The notes under the pieces were generated by a model, which made no database searches, had not been told where the DNA came from, and worked only from the letters and a program-made list of their open reading frames with translations. The translations under genes were made by a program, and so were the position numbers. This document shows positions 37,771 to 46,848 of a stretch of DNA of 57,242 bases, in pieces (positions within the stretch are counted from its first letter, which is position 1; each line of letters starts with the position of its first letter). Origin of the DNA: Hoylesella enoeca JCM 12259 (GTDB lineage: Bacteria; Bacteroidota; Bacteroidia; Bacteroidales; Bacteroidaceae); NCBI RefSeq assembly GCF_000613405.1, contig NZ_BAIX01000014.1:1-57242 (forward strand). The letters run 5' to 3'.

Positions 37771-38367
37771 ATGAAGAATCTAACGGATATGACAGACGAG
37801 GAACTCGCTTTGGCATACGTAAATGGTAACAATAGGGCTTTCGACGTGTTGTTGGAGCGTAATCAGTCGAGGCTTTTTTCCTATATCCTATTCGTGGTTC
37901 GCGACCGTGAATTGGCTAACGATCTGTTTCAAGAGACTTTCGTGAAGATCATTACCAAGTTGCATGCGGGCAAATATACCACTACCGGGAAGTTCGGAGC
38001 ATGGATATTACGCATCGCTCACAATGTGATGATGGACTGGTATCGGCGAAAACGAACGGACAAAACAGTGGAACAAGGTCGGGACAATGATCTGACGAAT
38101 GTCAATCCGACCAATTTTCTCGATTTGAATATAGAAAATCACTATGTAAACGACCAAGTGATGAGCGACGTGAAGAAGATCATGGATCTGCTTCCCCCCA
38201 CACAACGCGAGGTCGTTTTCATGCGGTTTTATCAGGAAATGTCGTTTAAAGAAATTGCAGAACTAACTCATGTCAGCATCAATACGGCACTCGGACGTAT
38301 GCGTTATGCCGTGATGAATATGCGGCGAATGGCCCAAAAACATCATGTTGTTTTGCAATTGGACTGA
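37771..38367 (+). CDS. ECF-type RNA polymerase sigma factor
   Basis: 198 residues. Region 2: NRAFDVLLERNQSRLFSYIL and ELANDLFQETFVKIITKLH, then GAWILRIAHNVMMDWYRRKR. Region 4: LPPTQREVVFMRFYQEMSFKEIAELT and SINTALGRMRYAVMNMR. The linker between them is normal, with no anti-sigma domain. No anti-sigma gene is adjacent, so its signal is unknown. The 3' end overlaps the convergent rpe by 25 nt. Confidence 0.9.
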   Translation: MKNLTDMTDEELALAYVNGNNRAFDVLLERNQSRLFSYILFVVRDRELANDLFQETFVKIITKLHAGKYTTTGKFGAWILRIAHNVMMDWYRRKRTDKTVEQGRDNDLTNVNPTNFLDLNIENHYVNDQVMSDVKKIMDLLPPTQREVVFMRFYQEMSFKEIAELTHVSINTALGRMRYAVMNMRRMAQKHHVVLQLD

Positions 38368-39029
38368 GCAAAGGAGTTTCCCAAAGCTTTCAAACCATGG
38401 ATGGCAGCAAGCGGATCGGCCGCTTTGAAGATATAGCTGCCGCTGACCAAGACATCTGTTCCTGCTTGCACAAGCCGGGGAGCAGTCTCTTGCTGTACGC
38501 CTCCATCAACTTCGATCAGGGCATTGCTGCCCGATTCGGTTATCATTCGGCGCAAACGCTGCACCTTTCGGATCGTATTCTCGATGAATTTTTGTCCTCC
38601 AAAACCGGGATTTACACTCATCAACATCACCATATCGACATCTCTGATGATGTCTTCGAGCACACTCACGGGCGTAGACGGATTCAAAGTGACCCCCGCC
38701 TTCATGCCGGCAGCGTGGATTTCTTGTATCACGCGATGCAGATGAATGCAGGTTTCGTAATGCACGCTCATCATCATGGCACCCGTTCGAGCCGTTTGAT
38801 GAATATAAAACTCGGGATGAACGATCATAAAATGCACGTCCAACGGTTTGTTACAAACCTTGGATACAGCTTCTAAAACGGGGAAGCCAAACGAGATGTT
38901 GGGCACAAAAACGCCATCCATCACATCAAGGTGTAGCCAATCGGCTTCACTCCGGTTGATCATTTCTATTTCACGGCCCAGCTCTAAGAAGTTGGCCGAG
39001 AGCAGAGAGGGAGATACTAATACGCTCAT
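38343..39029 (-). CDS. rpe: Ribulose-phosphate 3-epimerase
   Basis: 228 residues with the standard motifs LVSPSLLSANF, WLHLDVMDGVFVPNISFG, PLDVHFMIVHPE, MLMSVNPGFGGQKFIE, ALIEVDGGVQ and GTDVLVSGSYIFKA. It interconverts ribulose- and xylulose-5-phosphate in the pentose phosphate pathway. It follows a 41-codon gene by 13 nt. The last codons overlap the sigma-factor gene on the other strand. Confidence 0.94.
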   Translation of the reverse strand: MSVLVSPSLLSANFLELGREIEMINRSEADWLHLDVMDGVFVPNISFGFPVLEAVSKVCNKPLDVHFMIVHPEFYIHQTARTGAMMMSVHYETCIHLHRVIQEIHAAGMKAGVTLNPSTPVSVLEDIIRDVDMVMLMSVNPGFGGQKFIENTIRKVQRLRRMITESGSNALIEVDGGVQQETAPRLVQAGTDVLVSGSYIFKAADPLAAIHGLKALGNSFAQSNCKTT

Positions 39030-39042
39030 TGCTGTTGCTCTT

Positions 39043-39168
39043 TTAATTCAAACTGTACACTTGGATTTTCCCGTTGATCTTGATCACGCGATAACTGTAT
39101 GCCACTTGTCGGATGAAATTCAATGTTTTTTCTGACGGAACAGCTTTTTCAGGAGTAAAAATAGTCAT
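39043..39168 (-). CDS. 41-residue protein upstream of rpe
   Basis: ATG at 39168 to TAA at 39043-39045. It reads MTIFTPEKAVPSEKTLNFI, then RQVAYSYRVIKINGKIQ and VYSLN. The pattern of a short N-terminal stretch, a RQVAYSYRV helix and a closing strand is, from memory, seen in small unannotated Bacteroidetes proteins. It ends 13 nt before rpe, so it is probably cotranscribed. The function is unknown. Its small size keeps confidence moderate. Confidence 0.6.
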   Translation of the reverse strand: MTIFTPEKAVPSEKTLNFIRQVAYSYRVIKINGKIQVYSLN

Positions 39169-39304
39169 AGGCAAATCTTTTATTCATGATTCATAATGCT
39201 TATCTAACGATGCAACGACCTGTTTATTATATGTCTATCGAATAAAAATTTGATTGCTTCAAGGAAAAAAGAATGAGAATATTGGGTGTTTGAAAAAATA
39301 TCCT

Positions 39305-39390
39305 TACCTTTGCAATCGTTTAATGAATAGTCCAACATTTATACAAAACAATGAAGAGGCCTGCCGTTTTCTCACGACAGGCTTTTTCTT
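39305..39390 (+). promoter_or_regulatory. Promoter and terminator-like leader of trpF
   Basis: TACCTTTG at 39305-39312 predicts a start near 39319. At 39359-39382 GCCTGCCGT pairs with ACGACAGGC (one mismatch, 6-nt loop) and TTTTTCTTT follows at 39383, an intrinsic terminator 25 nt before the trpF ATG. This is the layout of an attenuator. No Trp codons occur in the short frame through it, so a Trp leader peptide is not supported. Confidence 0.5.
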
Positions 39391-39415
39391 TCAAACAGAT
39401 CTTTACGATATAACT

Positions 39416-40129
39416 ATGATCATCAAAGTATGTGGAATGCGTGATCCCGAGAATATTCGCGCTGTATCGGCATTGGATATCGACCTGCTGGGATTCGTCT
39501 TTTATCCTAAGAGTCCGCGCTTTGTGCGGATGATTCCATCAGGCGCCGGCATCGTTCCCGATTATAGTCAGGAGCGTTTGGAGAGTGTTTCTGGCAGCAG
39601 CGAGGCGGTTAAACGGAATCAAGGAAAGAGATTGCAGCGCGTCGGTTTGTTTATCGATGATATGCCGCAGAACATCATTACGCGGGTATATAATTATCAA
39701 TTGGATTACGTGCAGCTCCACGGCAACGAGCCACGTACCACTTGCGATAATCTCCGCAGCACGATTGATCCCGACATCCGACCCGGAATCAAGATCATCA
39801 AAACGATTCGAGTGCGAACAGAAAGTGATCTGAACCAATGTCGGGAATATGAGGGGGCTGTGGATTTGTTTATCTTCGACACGCGCAACAACACTGCGGA
39901 CGACACGGGGAAACATTTCGATCCCACGCTTTTGGCACACTATGATGGTGAGATTCCTTTTCTTTTGAGCGGTGGAATTGGCCCTGACGATACAGATAAA
40001 GTCCTTGATTTCGACCATCCTAAATGTGTCGGCATTAATCTCAATCTGTATTTCGAGATCGCTCCTGCGGTGAAAGATGTGGACAAATTAAATGCTTTTA
40101 TCAGCAAAATCAGGCAGAACAAAAGATAG
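39416..40129 (+). CDS. trpF: Phosphoribosylanthranilate isomerase
   Basis: 237 residues from ATG at 39416, which gives the standard start MIIKVCGMRDPENIRAV. The open frame extends upstream through the terminator hairpin, which is unlikely to be coding. Motifs: LLGFVFYPKSPRFV, RVGLFIDDMP, LDYVQLHGNEP, FIFDTR and PFLLSGGIGPDDTDKVL. It catalyses the third step after anthranilate in tryptophan synthesis. The stop codon abuts the ATG of the next gene, so the two are cotranscribed. Confidence 0.92.
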   Translation: MIIKVCGMRDPENIRAVSALDIDLLGFVFYPKSPRFVRMIPSGAGIVPDYSQERLESVSGSSEAVKRNQGKRLQRVGLFIDDMPQNIITRVYNYQLDYVQLHGNEPRTTCDNLRSTIDPDIRPGIKIIKTIRVRTESDLNQCREYEGAVDLFIFDTRNNTADDTGKHFDPTLLAHYDGEIPFLLSGGIGPDDTDKVLDFDHPKCVGINLNLYFEIAPAVKDVDKLNAFISKIRQNKR

Positions 40130-40693
40130 ATGAAAATTGTTATCATCGATAATTACGACTCTTTCACCTATAATCTTGCGCATTTGGTGAAAGAACTCGG
40201 TGCTGATGTCACTGTTTGGCGCAATGACTGTTTCAGTCTTTCACAACTTGCCACATTCGATAAAATCCTTCTTAGTCCTGGTCCGGGACTCCCGTCAGAA
40301 GCGGGTTTGCTGCTCGATGTCATCAACACTTATGCCGGTCGCAAACCCATTCTCGGTGTGTGCTTGGGACATCAAGCTATTGCCGAAGTGTATGGTGCCC
40401 GCCTTTTGAATCTTCCCGAAGTCTATCACGGCATTGCAACGATGGGAGTTCAACTGGGAAACGATCCGATTTTCACAGCTCTTCCGTCACAAATCGCAAT
40501 GGGAAGATACCACAGTTGGGTGGTGGATCGCACCGGCCTTCCCGAAGTTCTGGAAGTAACCGCCCTCAGTAATGATGGGCAAATCATGGGATTGAAACAC
40601 AAAAATCAAGATCTCCGCGGCATTCAATTCCACCCCGAAAGCGTCCTTACGCCACAAGGTCGCACCATTATGCGGAATTGGTTGGCTATGTGA
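40130..40693 (+). CDS. trpG: Anthranilate / aminodeoxychorismate synthase glutaminase subunit
   Basis: 187 residues, class I glutamine amidotransferase. The oxyanion motif is LLSPGPGLPSEAG, the nucleophile is in GVCLGHQAIAEVYGA, and His and Glu are in GIQFHPESVLTPQG. It supplies ammonia to TrpE or PabB. It starts directly after the trpF stop, which favours the tryptophan role, but TrpG and PabA cannot be separated by sequence alone and no TrpE or PabB gene is nearby. Confidence 0.85.
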   Translation: MKIVIIDNYDSFTYNLAHLVKELGADVTVWRNDCFSLSQLATFDKILLSPGPGLPSEAGLLLDVINTYAGRKPILGVCLGHQAIAEVYGARLLNLPEVYHGIATMGVQLGNDPIFTALPSQIAMGRYHSWVVDRTGLPEVLEVTALSNDGQIMGLKHKNQDLRGIQFHPESVLTPQGRTIMRNWLAM

Positions 40694-40783
40694 TAGGCAG
40701 AAACAAAGGACATATCAGCGAGCAAAAAGATAGATTTGAGAAAGAAGATAGATGTTCGCCTCGTTTTATTCAAACGTTTTCTT

Positions 40784-40791
40784 TATATTTG
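40784..40791 (+). promoter_or_regulatory. Promoter -7 box for the UpxY gene
   Basis: TATATTTG, 22 nt before the ATG at 40814. Confidence 0.55.
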
Positions 40792-40813
40792 CAGCACAAG
40801 AATAGAGTTATAT

Positions 40814-41422
40814 ATGAACTGTAATTTATCGGAAAATCAGGCAGAGATGGAGCCAAACTCAAATGAAAATGTGATTGATGAAGCGCAGAAAAATCAAGAG
40901 ATGGCTAACCCGTGGTATGCCGTGCGTATCTTTTCATCTAAGCAAAAAGAAATCGCCGACTACTTCGAAGCAAAAGGAATAACTTGTTTTATACCGATGG
41001 AATACACATGGATTGTTGATAAAGAGAATCACAAACGCCAGATCCTGAAACCTGTTGTTCGTAATCTTGCGTTTATAGAAAAAGTCATTTCAGAGAAAGC
41101 AATCCGTAAGATTGTCAACGAAATACCACATAAAATCTCTATCATACGCAAAGATCGCGAGCATCTTGATTATTATGAAATTCCCGCTAAGCAAATGAAA
41201 GAATTTCAGTTGATGTGTAATCCTGAATTGGAAATACGAAAATACATTAGCGGAGACGATGCCAAGCTGAAGATTGGTAGCCCCGTTACCGTGAAATACG
41301 GACCTTTGAAAGGTTTGAGCGGCAAACTCGTGCGACAGAGCAAAAAGTATTATTTGCTGAAAGAAGTGCCGGGAATAGGTGTGATGATCAAAGTGAGCCG
41401 TTGGTGTTGTCAGTCTATGTGA
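40814..41422 (+). CDS. UpxY-family transcription antiterminator (NusG paralog)
   Basis: 202 residues from ATG at 40814. A polar 30-residue lead is followed by an NGN domain (NPWYAVRIFSSKQKEIADYF, ITCFIPMEYTWIVD, KPVVRNLAFI). A KOW region follows: KIGSPVTVKYGPLKGLSGKLV. UpxY proteins act on the 5' leader of their own polysaccharide operon to stop early termination. Here no polysaccharide genes follow: a 41-bp array and the convergent prfC come next. It is either an orphan acting in trans or a remnant of a moved locus. Confidence 0.85.
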   Translation: MNCNLSENQAEMEPNSNENVIDEAQKNQEMANPWYAVRIFSSKQKEIADYFEAKGITCFIPMEYTWIVDKENHKRQILKPVVRNLAFIEKVISEKAIRKIVNEIPHKISIIRKDREHLDYYEIPAKQMKEFQLMCNPELEIRKYISGDDAKLKIGSPVTVKYGPLKGLSGKLVRQSKKYYLLKEVPGIGVMIKVSRWCCQSM

Positions 41423-41433
41423 AATCATCAGGT

Positions 41434-41648
41434 GCTGAAATCCTGTTTTTACGATTTTGAGCCAATTATCCAGGGATGAAACCTTGTTTTTGCAATTTTG
41501 AGCCAATCATCCGCGGATGAAAACCCATTTTTTCGATTTTGAACCAATTATCCGTGGATGAAAACCCTTTTTTACGATTTTGAGTCAATTATCCGCGGAT
41601 GAAAACCCATTTTTACGAATTTGAGTCAATTATCCGTGGATGAAACTG
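41434..41648. repeat. Tandem palindromic repeat, five exact 41-bp units
   Basis: GATGAAAACCC or a variant begins units at 41475, 41516, 41557, 41598 and 41639, each exactly 41 bp apart. A diverged first unit lies at 41434. Unit boundaries hold the perfect palindrome TCATCCGCGGATGA, or TCATCC-A/GTGG variants. The rest is T-rich (CATTTTTACGATTTTGAGTC). It fills the gap between the convergent upxY-like gene and prfC. Confidence 0.95.
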
Positions 41649-41690
41649 ATATTTCTTGTTTTGCGTGCGTGCTTATCCCCAAAGCTGGCA

Positions 41691-43256
41691 TTAGAATTCG
41701 CTGGTGAAATGAAACTTGATGTGCTTGAAATCTTGCTGTGCCATGCTTAACACATAGCCAGAATCGGCTAAGAAAACATCGCGGCCTTCGCGATCTTTGG
41801 CCATGTATTGATACTTACGTTTCTTGAAGTTGTCTAATTCCTGATCATCATCTGCCTCGATCCAGCAGGCTTTATAGAGATGCACAGGCTCCCAACGACA
41901 TTTCGCATTATACTCGTTCTCCAACCGATATTGTATCACTTCAAACTGCAATTGGCCTACCGTGCCGATAATTTTGCGCCCGTTAAACTGGTTGACGAAT
42001 AACTGCGCCACGCCTTCATCCATCAGTTGCTCGATACCTTTATTGAGTTGCTTGGTCTTCATGGGATCGTCATTCTCGATGTATTTGAACATTTCGGGCG
42101 AGAACGACGGTAATCCGCGGAAATGCAACTGTTCGCCATCGGTCAACGTATCACCGATTTTGAAGATTCCGTTATCCGGAAGACCGACGATATCGCCGGG
42201 GTAAGCCTCGTCAATGGTGCTTTTGCGTTGCGCCATAAACTGTGTGGGCGAACTGAAACGCACCGTCTTACCCTGCCGGACATGCAAATATGGTTGGTTG
42301 CGAACAAACTTCCCGCTGCAAACTTTGCAAAAAGCGATACACGAACGATGATTAGGGTCGATGTTGGCTGTGATCTTGAAGATAAAACCCGTGAACTTCG
42401 GCTCGTCGGGAAACACCTTGCGCTCTTCTGCCTGAGTGGCTCCGGGCGGGGGAGCAATCTCTACGAAACAATTGAGCAGCTCTTGGACACCGAAATTATT
42501 CAATGCACTTCCGAAAAAAACGGGGGCAACTTCGCCTGCGCGATAAGTTTCGATATCGAACGAAGGATAAACTCCGGCCACCAATTCTAAATCTTCGCGC
42601 AACTGAGCAGCCTCTTTTCCCCCAATGTGTTGATCCAACTCCTTGCTTTCGATAGCCACTTCCACCTTTTCGGTGACACGTTGTTTATCCGGTTTAAACA
42701 GATCGAGCTTGTTTTCATAGATGTTATACACACCCTTGAATTTAATTCCTTGGTCGATGGGCCACGACAACGGGCGCACTTTGATATGCAACTCGGCTTC
42801 GAGTTCATCCAACAAATCGAATGGATTTCGCCCCTCGCGATCCATTTTATTGATAAAAATGATGACCGGCGTATTGCGTGTCCGACACACGTCCATCAGT
42901 TTGCGGGTTTGTGTCTCAACACCTTTCGCACTGTCGACAACGATAATTGCCGAGTCAACAGCAGTCAAAGTGCGATACGTGTCTTCTGCAAAATCCTGGT
43001 GACCGGGCGTGTCGAGGATATTGACTTTATACCCCTCGTAATCAAACTCCATCACAGATGTAGACACAGAGATACCGCGCTGCTTTTCGATTTCCATCCA
43101 GTCGGATGTTGCCGTTTTGCGAATCTTATTGCTTTTGACGGCTCCAGCCACTTGGATCTGTCCTCCAAAGAGCAGAAATTTTTCCGTCAGTGTGGTCTTA
43201 CCGGCATCCGGATGCGAGATAATCGCAAAGGTTCGTCTTCTTTCTATTTCGTTCAT
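41691..43256 (-). CDS. prfC: Peptide chain release factor 3
   Basis: 521 residues. GTPase motifs: G1 [13 protein letters not shown]3 [13 protein letters not shown]4 [10 protein letters not shown]. The RF3-specific domains follow, with [36 protein letters not shown] and [19 protein letters not shown]. It recycles RF1/RF2 from the ribosome. It is the last gene of a likely operon LysE-DUF4924-rfbD-prfC, 15 nt after rfbD. The frame is intact. Confidence 0.95.
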   Translation of the reverse strand: MNEIERRRTFAIISHPDAGKTTLTEKFLLFGGQIQVAGAVKSNKIRKTATSDWMEIEKQRGISVSTSVMEFDYEGYKVNILDTPGHQDFAEDTYRTLTAVDSAIIVVDSAKGVETQTRKLMDVCRTRNTPVIIFINKMDREGRNPFDLLDELEAELHIKVRPLSWPIDQGIKFKGVYNIYENKLDLFKPDKQRVTEKVEVAIESKELDQHIGGKEAAQLREDLELVAGVYPSFDIETYRAGEVAPVFFGSALNNFGVQELLNCFVEIAPPPGATQAEERKVFPDEPKFTGFIFKITANIDPNHRSCIAFCKVCSGKFVRNQPYLHVRQGKTVRFSSPTQFMAQRKSTIDEAYPGDIVGLPDNGIFKIGDTLTDGEQLHFRGLPSFSPEMFKYIENDDPMKTKQLNKGIEQLMDEGVAQLFVNQFNGRKIIGTVGQLQFEVIQYRLENEYNAKCRWEPVHLYKACWIEADDDQELDNFKKRKYQYMAKDREGRDVFLADSGYVLSMAQQDFKHIKFHFTSEF

Positions 43257-43271
43257 TCGTGGCTGTTCAGC

Positions 43272-44126
43272 TTATTTTTGTAATTGCTTGATGCACTTTT
43301 CGAGTGACTCTTCCCAATAAGGAATCGTGAGATGAAACGTTTCCTTGATTTTGGTTTTATCCAAGACCGAATAGGCCGGACGCTTCGCCGGTGTGGGATA
43401 TTCACTCGTGTGCAAAGGGGAAACATCACAATTGGTGATTCCGGCAATGCGATGGATGGCCTTGGTGAAGTCATACCAACTGATGACTCCTTCATTGGAG
43501 AAGTGATAAACACCCGACTCCACACCCTGCTCTATGGCTGTCAAGATCGCAACAGCTAAGTCGTGCGCATATGTCGGCGTACCGATTTGATCGAAAATCA
43601 CGCCCAATCGATCTTTTTCTTGTCCCAAACGGATCATCGTCTTGACAAAATTATTACCAAAGGTGCTATACAACCATGCCGTGCGGATAATCATTGTGCG
43701 GCGACAGAGTTTCTGAACGGCCAGCTCGCCGGCCAACTTTGTGCTGCCATACACACTGTCGGGGCAAGGCGTGTCGGTCTCTGTATAAGGCGTATGTTTG
43801 GTTCCATCAAACACGTAATCGGTCGAAATCTGAATCAACCAGCCGCTTCGCTTCTCCATGGCCATCGCTAAATAAGCCGGTGCTTCGGTGTTGAGCGCCG
43901 TGCAAAGTTGCTTATTCGATTCGGCTTTGTCCACTGCCGTATAAGCGGCACAGTTGACAATACCGTTGATGTCATGGTTGGCGACATAACTCTCGATAGC
44001 CGCTTGATTGGTGATGTCGAGTTCGTCGACATCCGTGTTAAACCACTTGTGTTGCGGATTCTCTCTTTCCAGCAGTTGCATTTCATTGCCCAACTGGCCG
44101 TTGCAACCTGTAATCAATATATTCAT
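43272..44126 (-). CDS. rfbD: dTDP-4-dehydrorhamnose reductase
   Basis: 284 residues. NAD(P)-binding ITGCNGQLGNEM at the N-terminus, DELDITNQAAIESYV, VNCAAYTAVDKAE, and the catalytic Y-x-x-x-K in SVYGSTKLAGE. It makes dTDP-L-rhamnose for surface polysaccharides. It lies between DUF4924 (40 nt) and prfC (15 nt). No other rfb genes are in the window. Confidence 0.9.
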   Translation of the reverse strand: MNILITGCNGQLGNEMQLLERENPQHKWFNTDVDELDITNQAAIESYVANHDINGIVNCAAYTAVDKAESNKQLCTALNTEAPAYLAMAMEKRSGWLIQISTDYVFDGTKHTPYTETDTPCPDSVYGSTKLAGELAVQKLCRRTMIIRTAWLYSTFGNNFVKTMIRLGQEKDRLGVIFDQIGTPTYAHDLAVAILTAIEQGVESGVYHFSNEGVISWYDFTKAIHRIAGITNCDVSPLHTSEYPTPAKRPAYSVLDKTKIKETFHLTIPYWEESLEKCIKQLQK

Positions 44127-44166
44127 AATTCTTGTTTTTACTCCTTGATTTATATAGTCAGCCCGT

Positions 44167-44715
44167 TTATTCGTCTTCGAAGACGAGCCCTTCTGTCTTA
44201 TCCTTGTGATAATAGTCGGCCAACATACCGATAAAAGTCGTGATTTCGCTCACGGCGTGATTGGTGTCGGGCGAGATTTCTTTGCCTTGCAGGCGCAGCA
44301 TCATCACACCATAGAGTGCGTTGAAGCATGTTTCGATCTCGTTGATATCCTTTTCTCCACGGTTTCTCAACTCCACAATAAACGGCAAAACTTTGTAATA
44401 TTCAGCGTTATAAAACGGGAATTTGCTGCTTTGTAAGAGTTGGACATGCAATTCCACGAGATCTTGCAGCAGGATGTTGTTGATTTGCAGATGCCCGTTT
44501 TCACGACATCCCTCTTGGTTCATCATCCTAACCAGATTACCATACCAATCTGCCATCTCGTCTTTTTGCGCCTCCGTGTAATCGAATCGGTCGATATATT
44601 CGCGACGGATTCGGGCCAACGAACAGCCATAAGCACGTATCAAATCCTCCACCTGCCACATATAGAGCAGATATTCGGCAATGCTTTTTTGTCTCAGTTG
44701 TTGTGCGATATACAT
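44167..44715 (-). CDS. DUF4924 family protein
   Basis: 182 residues, mostly helical. It has MYIAQQLRQKSIAEYLLYMWQVEDLIRA-like N-terminal helices, a middle QKDEMADWYGNLVRMMNQEG, and a C-terminal EISPDTNHAVSEITTFIGMLA. The pattern fits DUF4924 of Bacteroidetes, from memory. Cytoplasmic, function unknown. It sits in the LysE-DUF4924-rfbD-prfC run, 59 nt after the LysE-type gene. Confidence 0.78.
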   Translation of the reverse strand: MYIAQQLRQKSIAEYLLYMWQVEDLIRAYGCSLARIRREYIDRFDYTEAQKDEMADWYGNLVRMMNQEGCRENGHLQINNILLQDLVELHVQLLQSSKFPFYNAEYYKVLPFIVELRNRGEKDINEIETCFNALYGVMMLRLQGKEISPDTNHAVSEITTFIGMLADYYHKDKTEGLVFEDE

Positions 44716-44774
44716 GTTGTGAAATGCTTTCGTTATCCGATCAATACTTTGTGAATCTACTCCTAACAGCGGAT

Positions 44775-45443
44775 TCAGTAATGAAACGTGTAAATATTGA
44801 AGATCGTCCCCACAAGAACCACCAGCGAAAAGACAATCACCACAGCCCCGATGATCTTGTTGATCAACAGGATTCCATCATTATCAAATTTGCCTCTGAC
44901 CTTATCCACCAGCCAAGTCAGCCCAAACCACCACAGCAATGCGCCGAAGACAATCCCCGTGAAGCCTATGCTCATCTCGAATTTGTGGTCGGGAATGACA
45001 AAAGTGAACTGCGCAAACAGCGCCATAAACATAAAGATGATCAGCGGATTGGAGAAAGTCACCAGAAAAGCAGTCACGCCGTTGTGAATCAATGTGCCTT
45101 TCTTGCTGCCGCTGATGTGCATATTTTTCGTTGGATTCGCTCTGAAACAATACACGCCGAAGATCAAAAGAATGATGCTGGCAGTGATTTGAAGAACGAA
45201 ACTGTTATGCGGATTCTTGATAAGATCCATCACAAAACTCATTCCCAAACCCGTGATTAGCGCGTAAATCATGTCACTCACAGCGGCACCGATACCTGTC
45301 ACGAAACCATACCAACGCCCCTTGTTAAGCGTTCGCTGCACACATAGAATGCCCACCGGACCCATCGGTGCAGACGCAATAATACCGATCAAAATCCCCT
45401 TGAATATCAGGCTCAGAATGTCTATATGAAATGGAAATGACAT
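44775..45443 (-). CDS. LysE family exporter
   Basis: 222 residues from MSFPFHID at 45443 (the ATG at 45482 adds an unlikely polar lead). It has six membrane helices, with the LysE signature APMGPVGILCVQRTLNKGRW in the first loop and TFSNPLIIFMFMALFAQF in the fourth helix. The family exports amino acids or related small molecules from the cytoplasm. The substrate cannot be told from sequence. It is the first gene of the likely prfC operon. Confidence 0.82.
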   Translation of the reverse strand: MSFPFHIDILSLIFKGILIGIIASAPMGPVGILCVQRTLNKGRWYGFVTGIGAAVSDMIYALITGLGMSFVMDLIKNPHNSFVLQITASIILLIFGVYCFRANPTKNMHISGSKKGTLIHNGVTAFLVTFSNPLIIFMFMALFAQFTFVIPDHKFEMSIGFTGIVFGALLWWFGLTWLVDKVRGKFDNDGILLINKIIGAVVIVFSLVVLVGTIFNIYTFHY

Positions 45444-45498
45444 AATGGATGCAAAATTGCAAAAATTATGCGGATTGGACAAATTTTCTAATTAAAAG

Positions 45499-45529
45499 TT
45501 TGCCTGCTAAGAGTTTTTTCTTATCTTTG
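45499..45529 (+). promoter_or_regulatory. Promoter of the ROK kinase gene
   Basis: TTTG at 45499-45502, 19 nt, TATCTTTG at 45522-45529. It predicts a leader of about 120 nt that contains a 22-bp array. Confidence 0.7.
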
Positions 45530-45544
45530 CGCTACAAATGATTT

Positions 45545-45632
45545 GCGCTGCGTTTAACGCTTAATCGGCATGCAAAAGCATGCTAAACGTAACGCGAAAG
45601 ACCGTTGAATACAAAGCAAACGACCATTAAAC
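45545..45632. repeat. Very degenerate 22-bp periodic leader sequence
   Basis: Four 22-bp windows starting at 45545, 45567, 45589 and 45611 share GC near position 6 and a TTAAAC/TTGAAT-like end. Individually the similarity is weak. It is listed because the period equals that of four other arrays here. It lies within the predicted ROK mRNA leader. Confidence 0.4.
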
Positions 45633-45657
45633 GATAACTAAAAAAATATAAAGGAAC

Positions 45658-46635
45658 ATGAACACGCAACAAGAGATTAAACCGTATGTAATCGGTTTGG
45701 ATTTAGGCGGCACCAATTCGGTGTTCGGAATCGTCGATAGCCGCGGCGAAATCAAGGCCACTACATCCATCAAGACACAGGGTTATGACAAAGTGGAAGA
45801 CTATGTGAATGCTTCGAACGAGGCGCTTCAACTGATCATCAACCAAGTGGGCGGCATTGACACAATCAAAGCCATGGGCATCGGTGCACCCAACGGCAAC
45901 TATTACAGCGGCACCATCGAATTCGCTCCCAATCTGTCGTGGGGCCACGACGGTGTAGTGCCTTTGGCCGATATGTTTTCCGAGAAGCTGGGCATCCCCG
46001 TTGCGCTGACCAATGATGCCAATGCAGCGGCCGTGGGAGAGATGACTTACGGTGTGGCTCGCGGCATGAAAAACTTTATTATGATCACGCTGGGCACGGG
46101 CGTAGGATCTGGAATCGTCGTCAATGGACAGCTTGTCTATGGCAGTGACGGTTTTGCAGGCGAGCTCGGACACACGATCATCCGTCGCGAAAACGGCCGT
46201 ACCTGTGGCTGTGGACGCAAAGGATGTCTCGAAACCTATTGTTCGGCAACGGGTGTAGCACGCACGGCTCGCGAGTTTCTCACCAAGTCGAGCGAGCCTT
46301 CACTATTGCGCGAAATGAAAGCAGCGGACATCACCTCACTCGATGTGTTCATGGCAGCCAACCAAGGAGACAAACTGGCACTTCGGGTATATGACTTCAC
46401 CGGCGAGATTTTGGGCGAAGCATGTGCCGATTTCGCAGCATTCTCTTCTCCTGAAGCTTTCATTTTCTTTGGCGGACTATCTAAAGCAGGTGATCTCCTG
46501 ATGAAACCTTTCGAGGATAGTTACAATAAACATGTCTTGAAAATCTTCAAGGGCAAAGCCAAATTCTTGTTGAGTAGTCTCGATGGAAGCTCTACTGCCG
46601 TGCTCGGCGCATCTGCCGTGGGATGGGATTTATAG
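45658..46635 (+). CDS. ROK family sugar kinase (glucokinase type)
   Basis: 325 residues. ATP-binding VIGLDLGGTNSVFGIVD, sugar site GAPNGNYYSGTIEFAPNL, catalytic ALTNDANAAAVGEM, and the ROK zinc motif CGCGRKGCLETYCSATG. It has no N-terminal helix-turn-helix, so it is a kinase rather than a NagC-type regulator. It phosphorylates glucose or a related hexose at the entry to glycolysis. It is monocistronic, with its own promoter. Confidence 0.9.
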   Translation: MNTQQEIKPYVIGLDLGGTNSVFGIVDSRGEIKATTSIKTQGYDKVEDYVNASNEALQLIINQVGGIDTIKAMGIGAPNGNYYSGTIEFAPNLSWGHDGVVPLADMFSEKLGIPVALTNDANAAAVGEMTYGVARGMKNFIMITLGTGVGSGIVVNGQLVYGSDGFAGELGHTIIRRENGRTCGCGRKGCLETYCSATGVARTAREFLTKSSEPSLLREMKAADITSLDVFMAANQGDKLALRVYDFTGEILGEACADFAAFSSPEAFIFFGGLSKAGDLLMKPFEDSYNKHVLKIFKGKAKFLLSSLDGSSTAVLGASAVGWDL

Positions 46636-46664
46636 AGATCTCCGAAACAACACCCAATAAACTG

Positions 46665-46696
46665 TCAAGCCGAATAACGCATGTTATTCGGCTTGA
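46665..46696. terminator. Hairpin after the ROK kinase gene
   Basis: A perfect 14-bp stem TCAAGCCGAATAAC / GTTATTCGGCTTGA with a 4-nt loop, 30 nt after the stop. The T run is poor on both sides, so termination is probable but not certain. Confidence 0.6.
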
Positions 46697-46743
46697 TGCA
46701 TTCTATATCGCTTGAAAAATCAGTGAATGAGCAAATAAAAATT

Positions 46744-46821
46744 AGTGCATGCACTAAATGAAAACAGTGCATGCACTAAACAAAAAGAGTGCATGCACTG
46801 ACTCTAACTCGTGCATGCACT
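46744..46821. repeat. Tandem palindromic repeat, four exact 22-bp units
   Basis: The 12-bp palindrome AGTGCATGCACT begins at 46744, 46766, 46788 and (first base changed) 46810, exactly 22 bp apart. The 10-nt linkers vary. It lies between convergent genes. Confidence 0.95.
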
Positions 46822-46848
46822 GATCTGACTGAGCTTATGCGCTCGTAA

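Noticed and set aside
39254..39415. N-terminal extension of trpF
   Set aside because: The extension reads through a terminator hairpin and T tail and lacks similarity to the trpF N-terminus, which starts cleanly at 39416.
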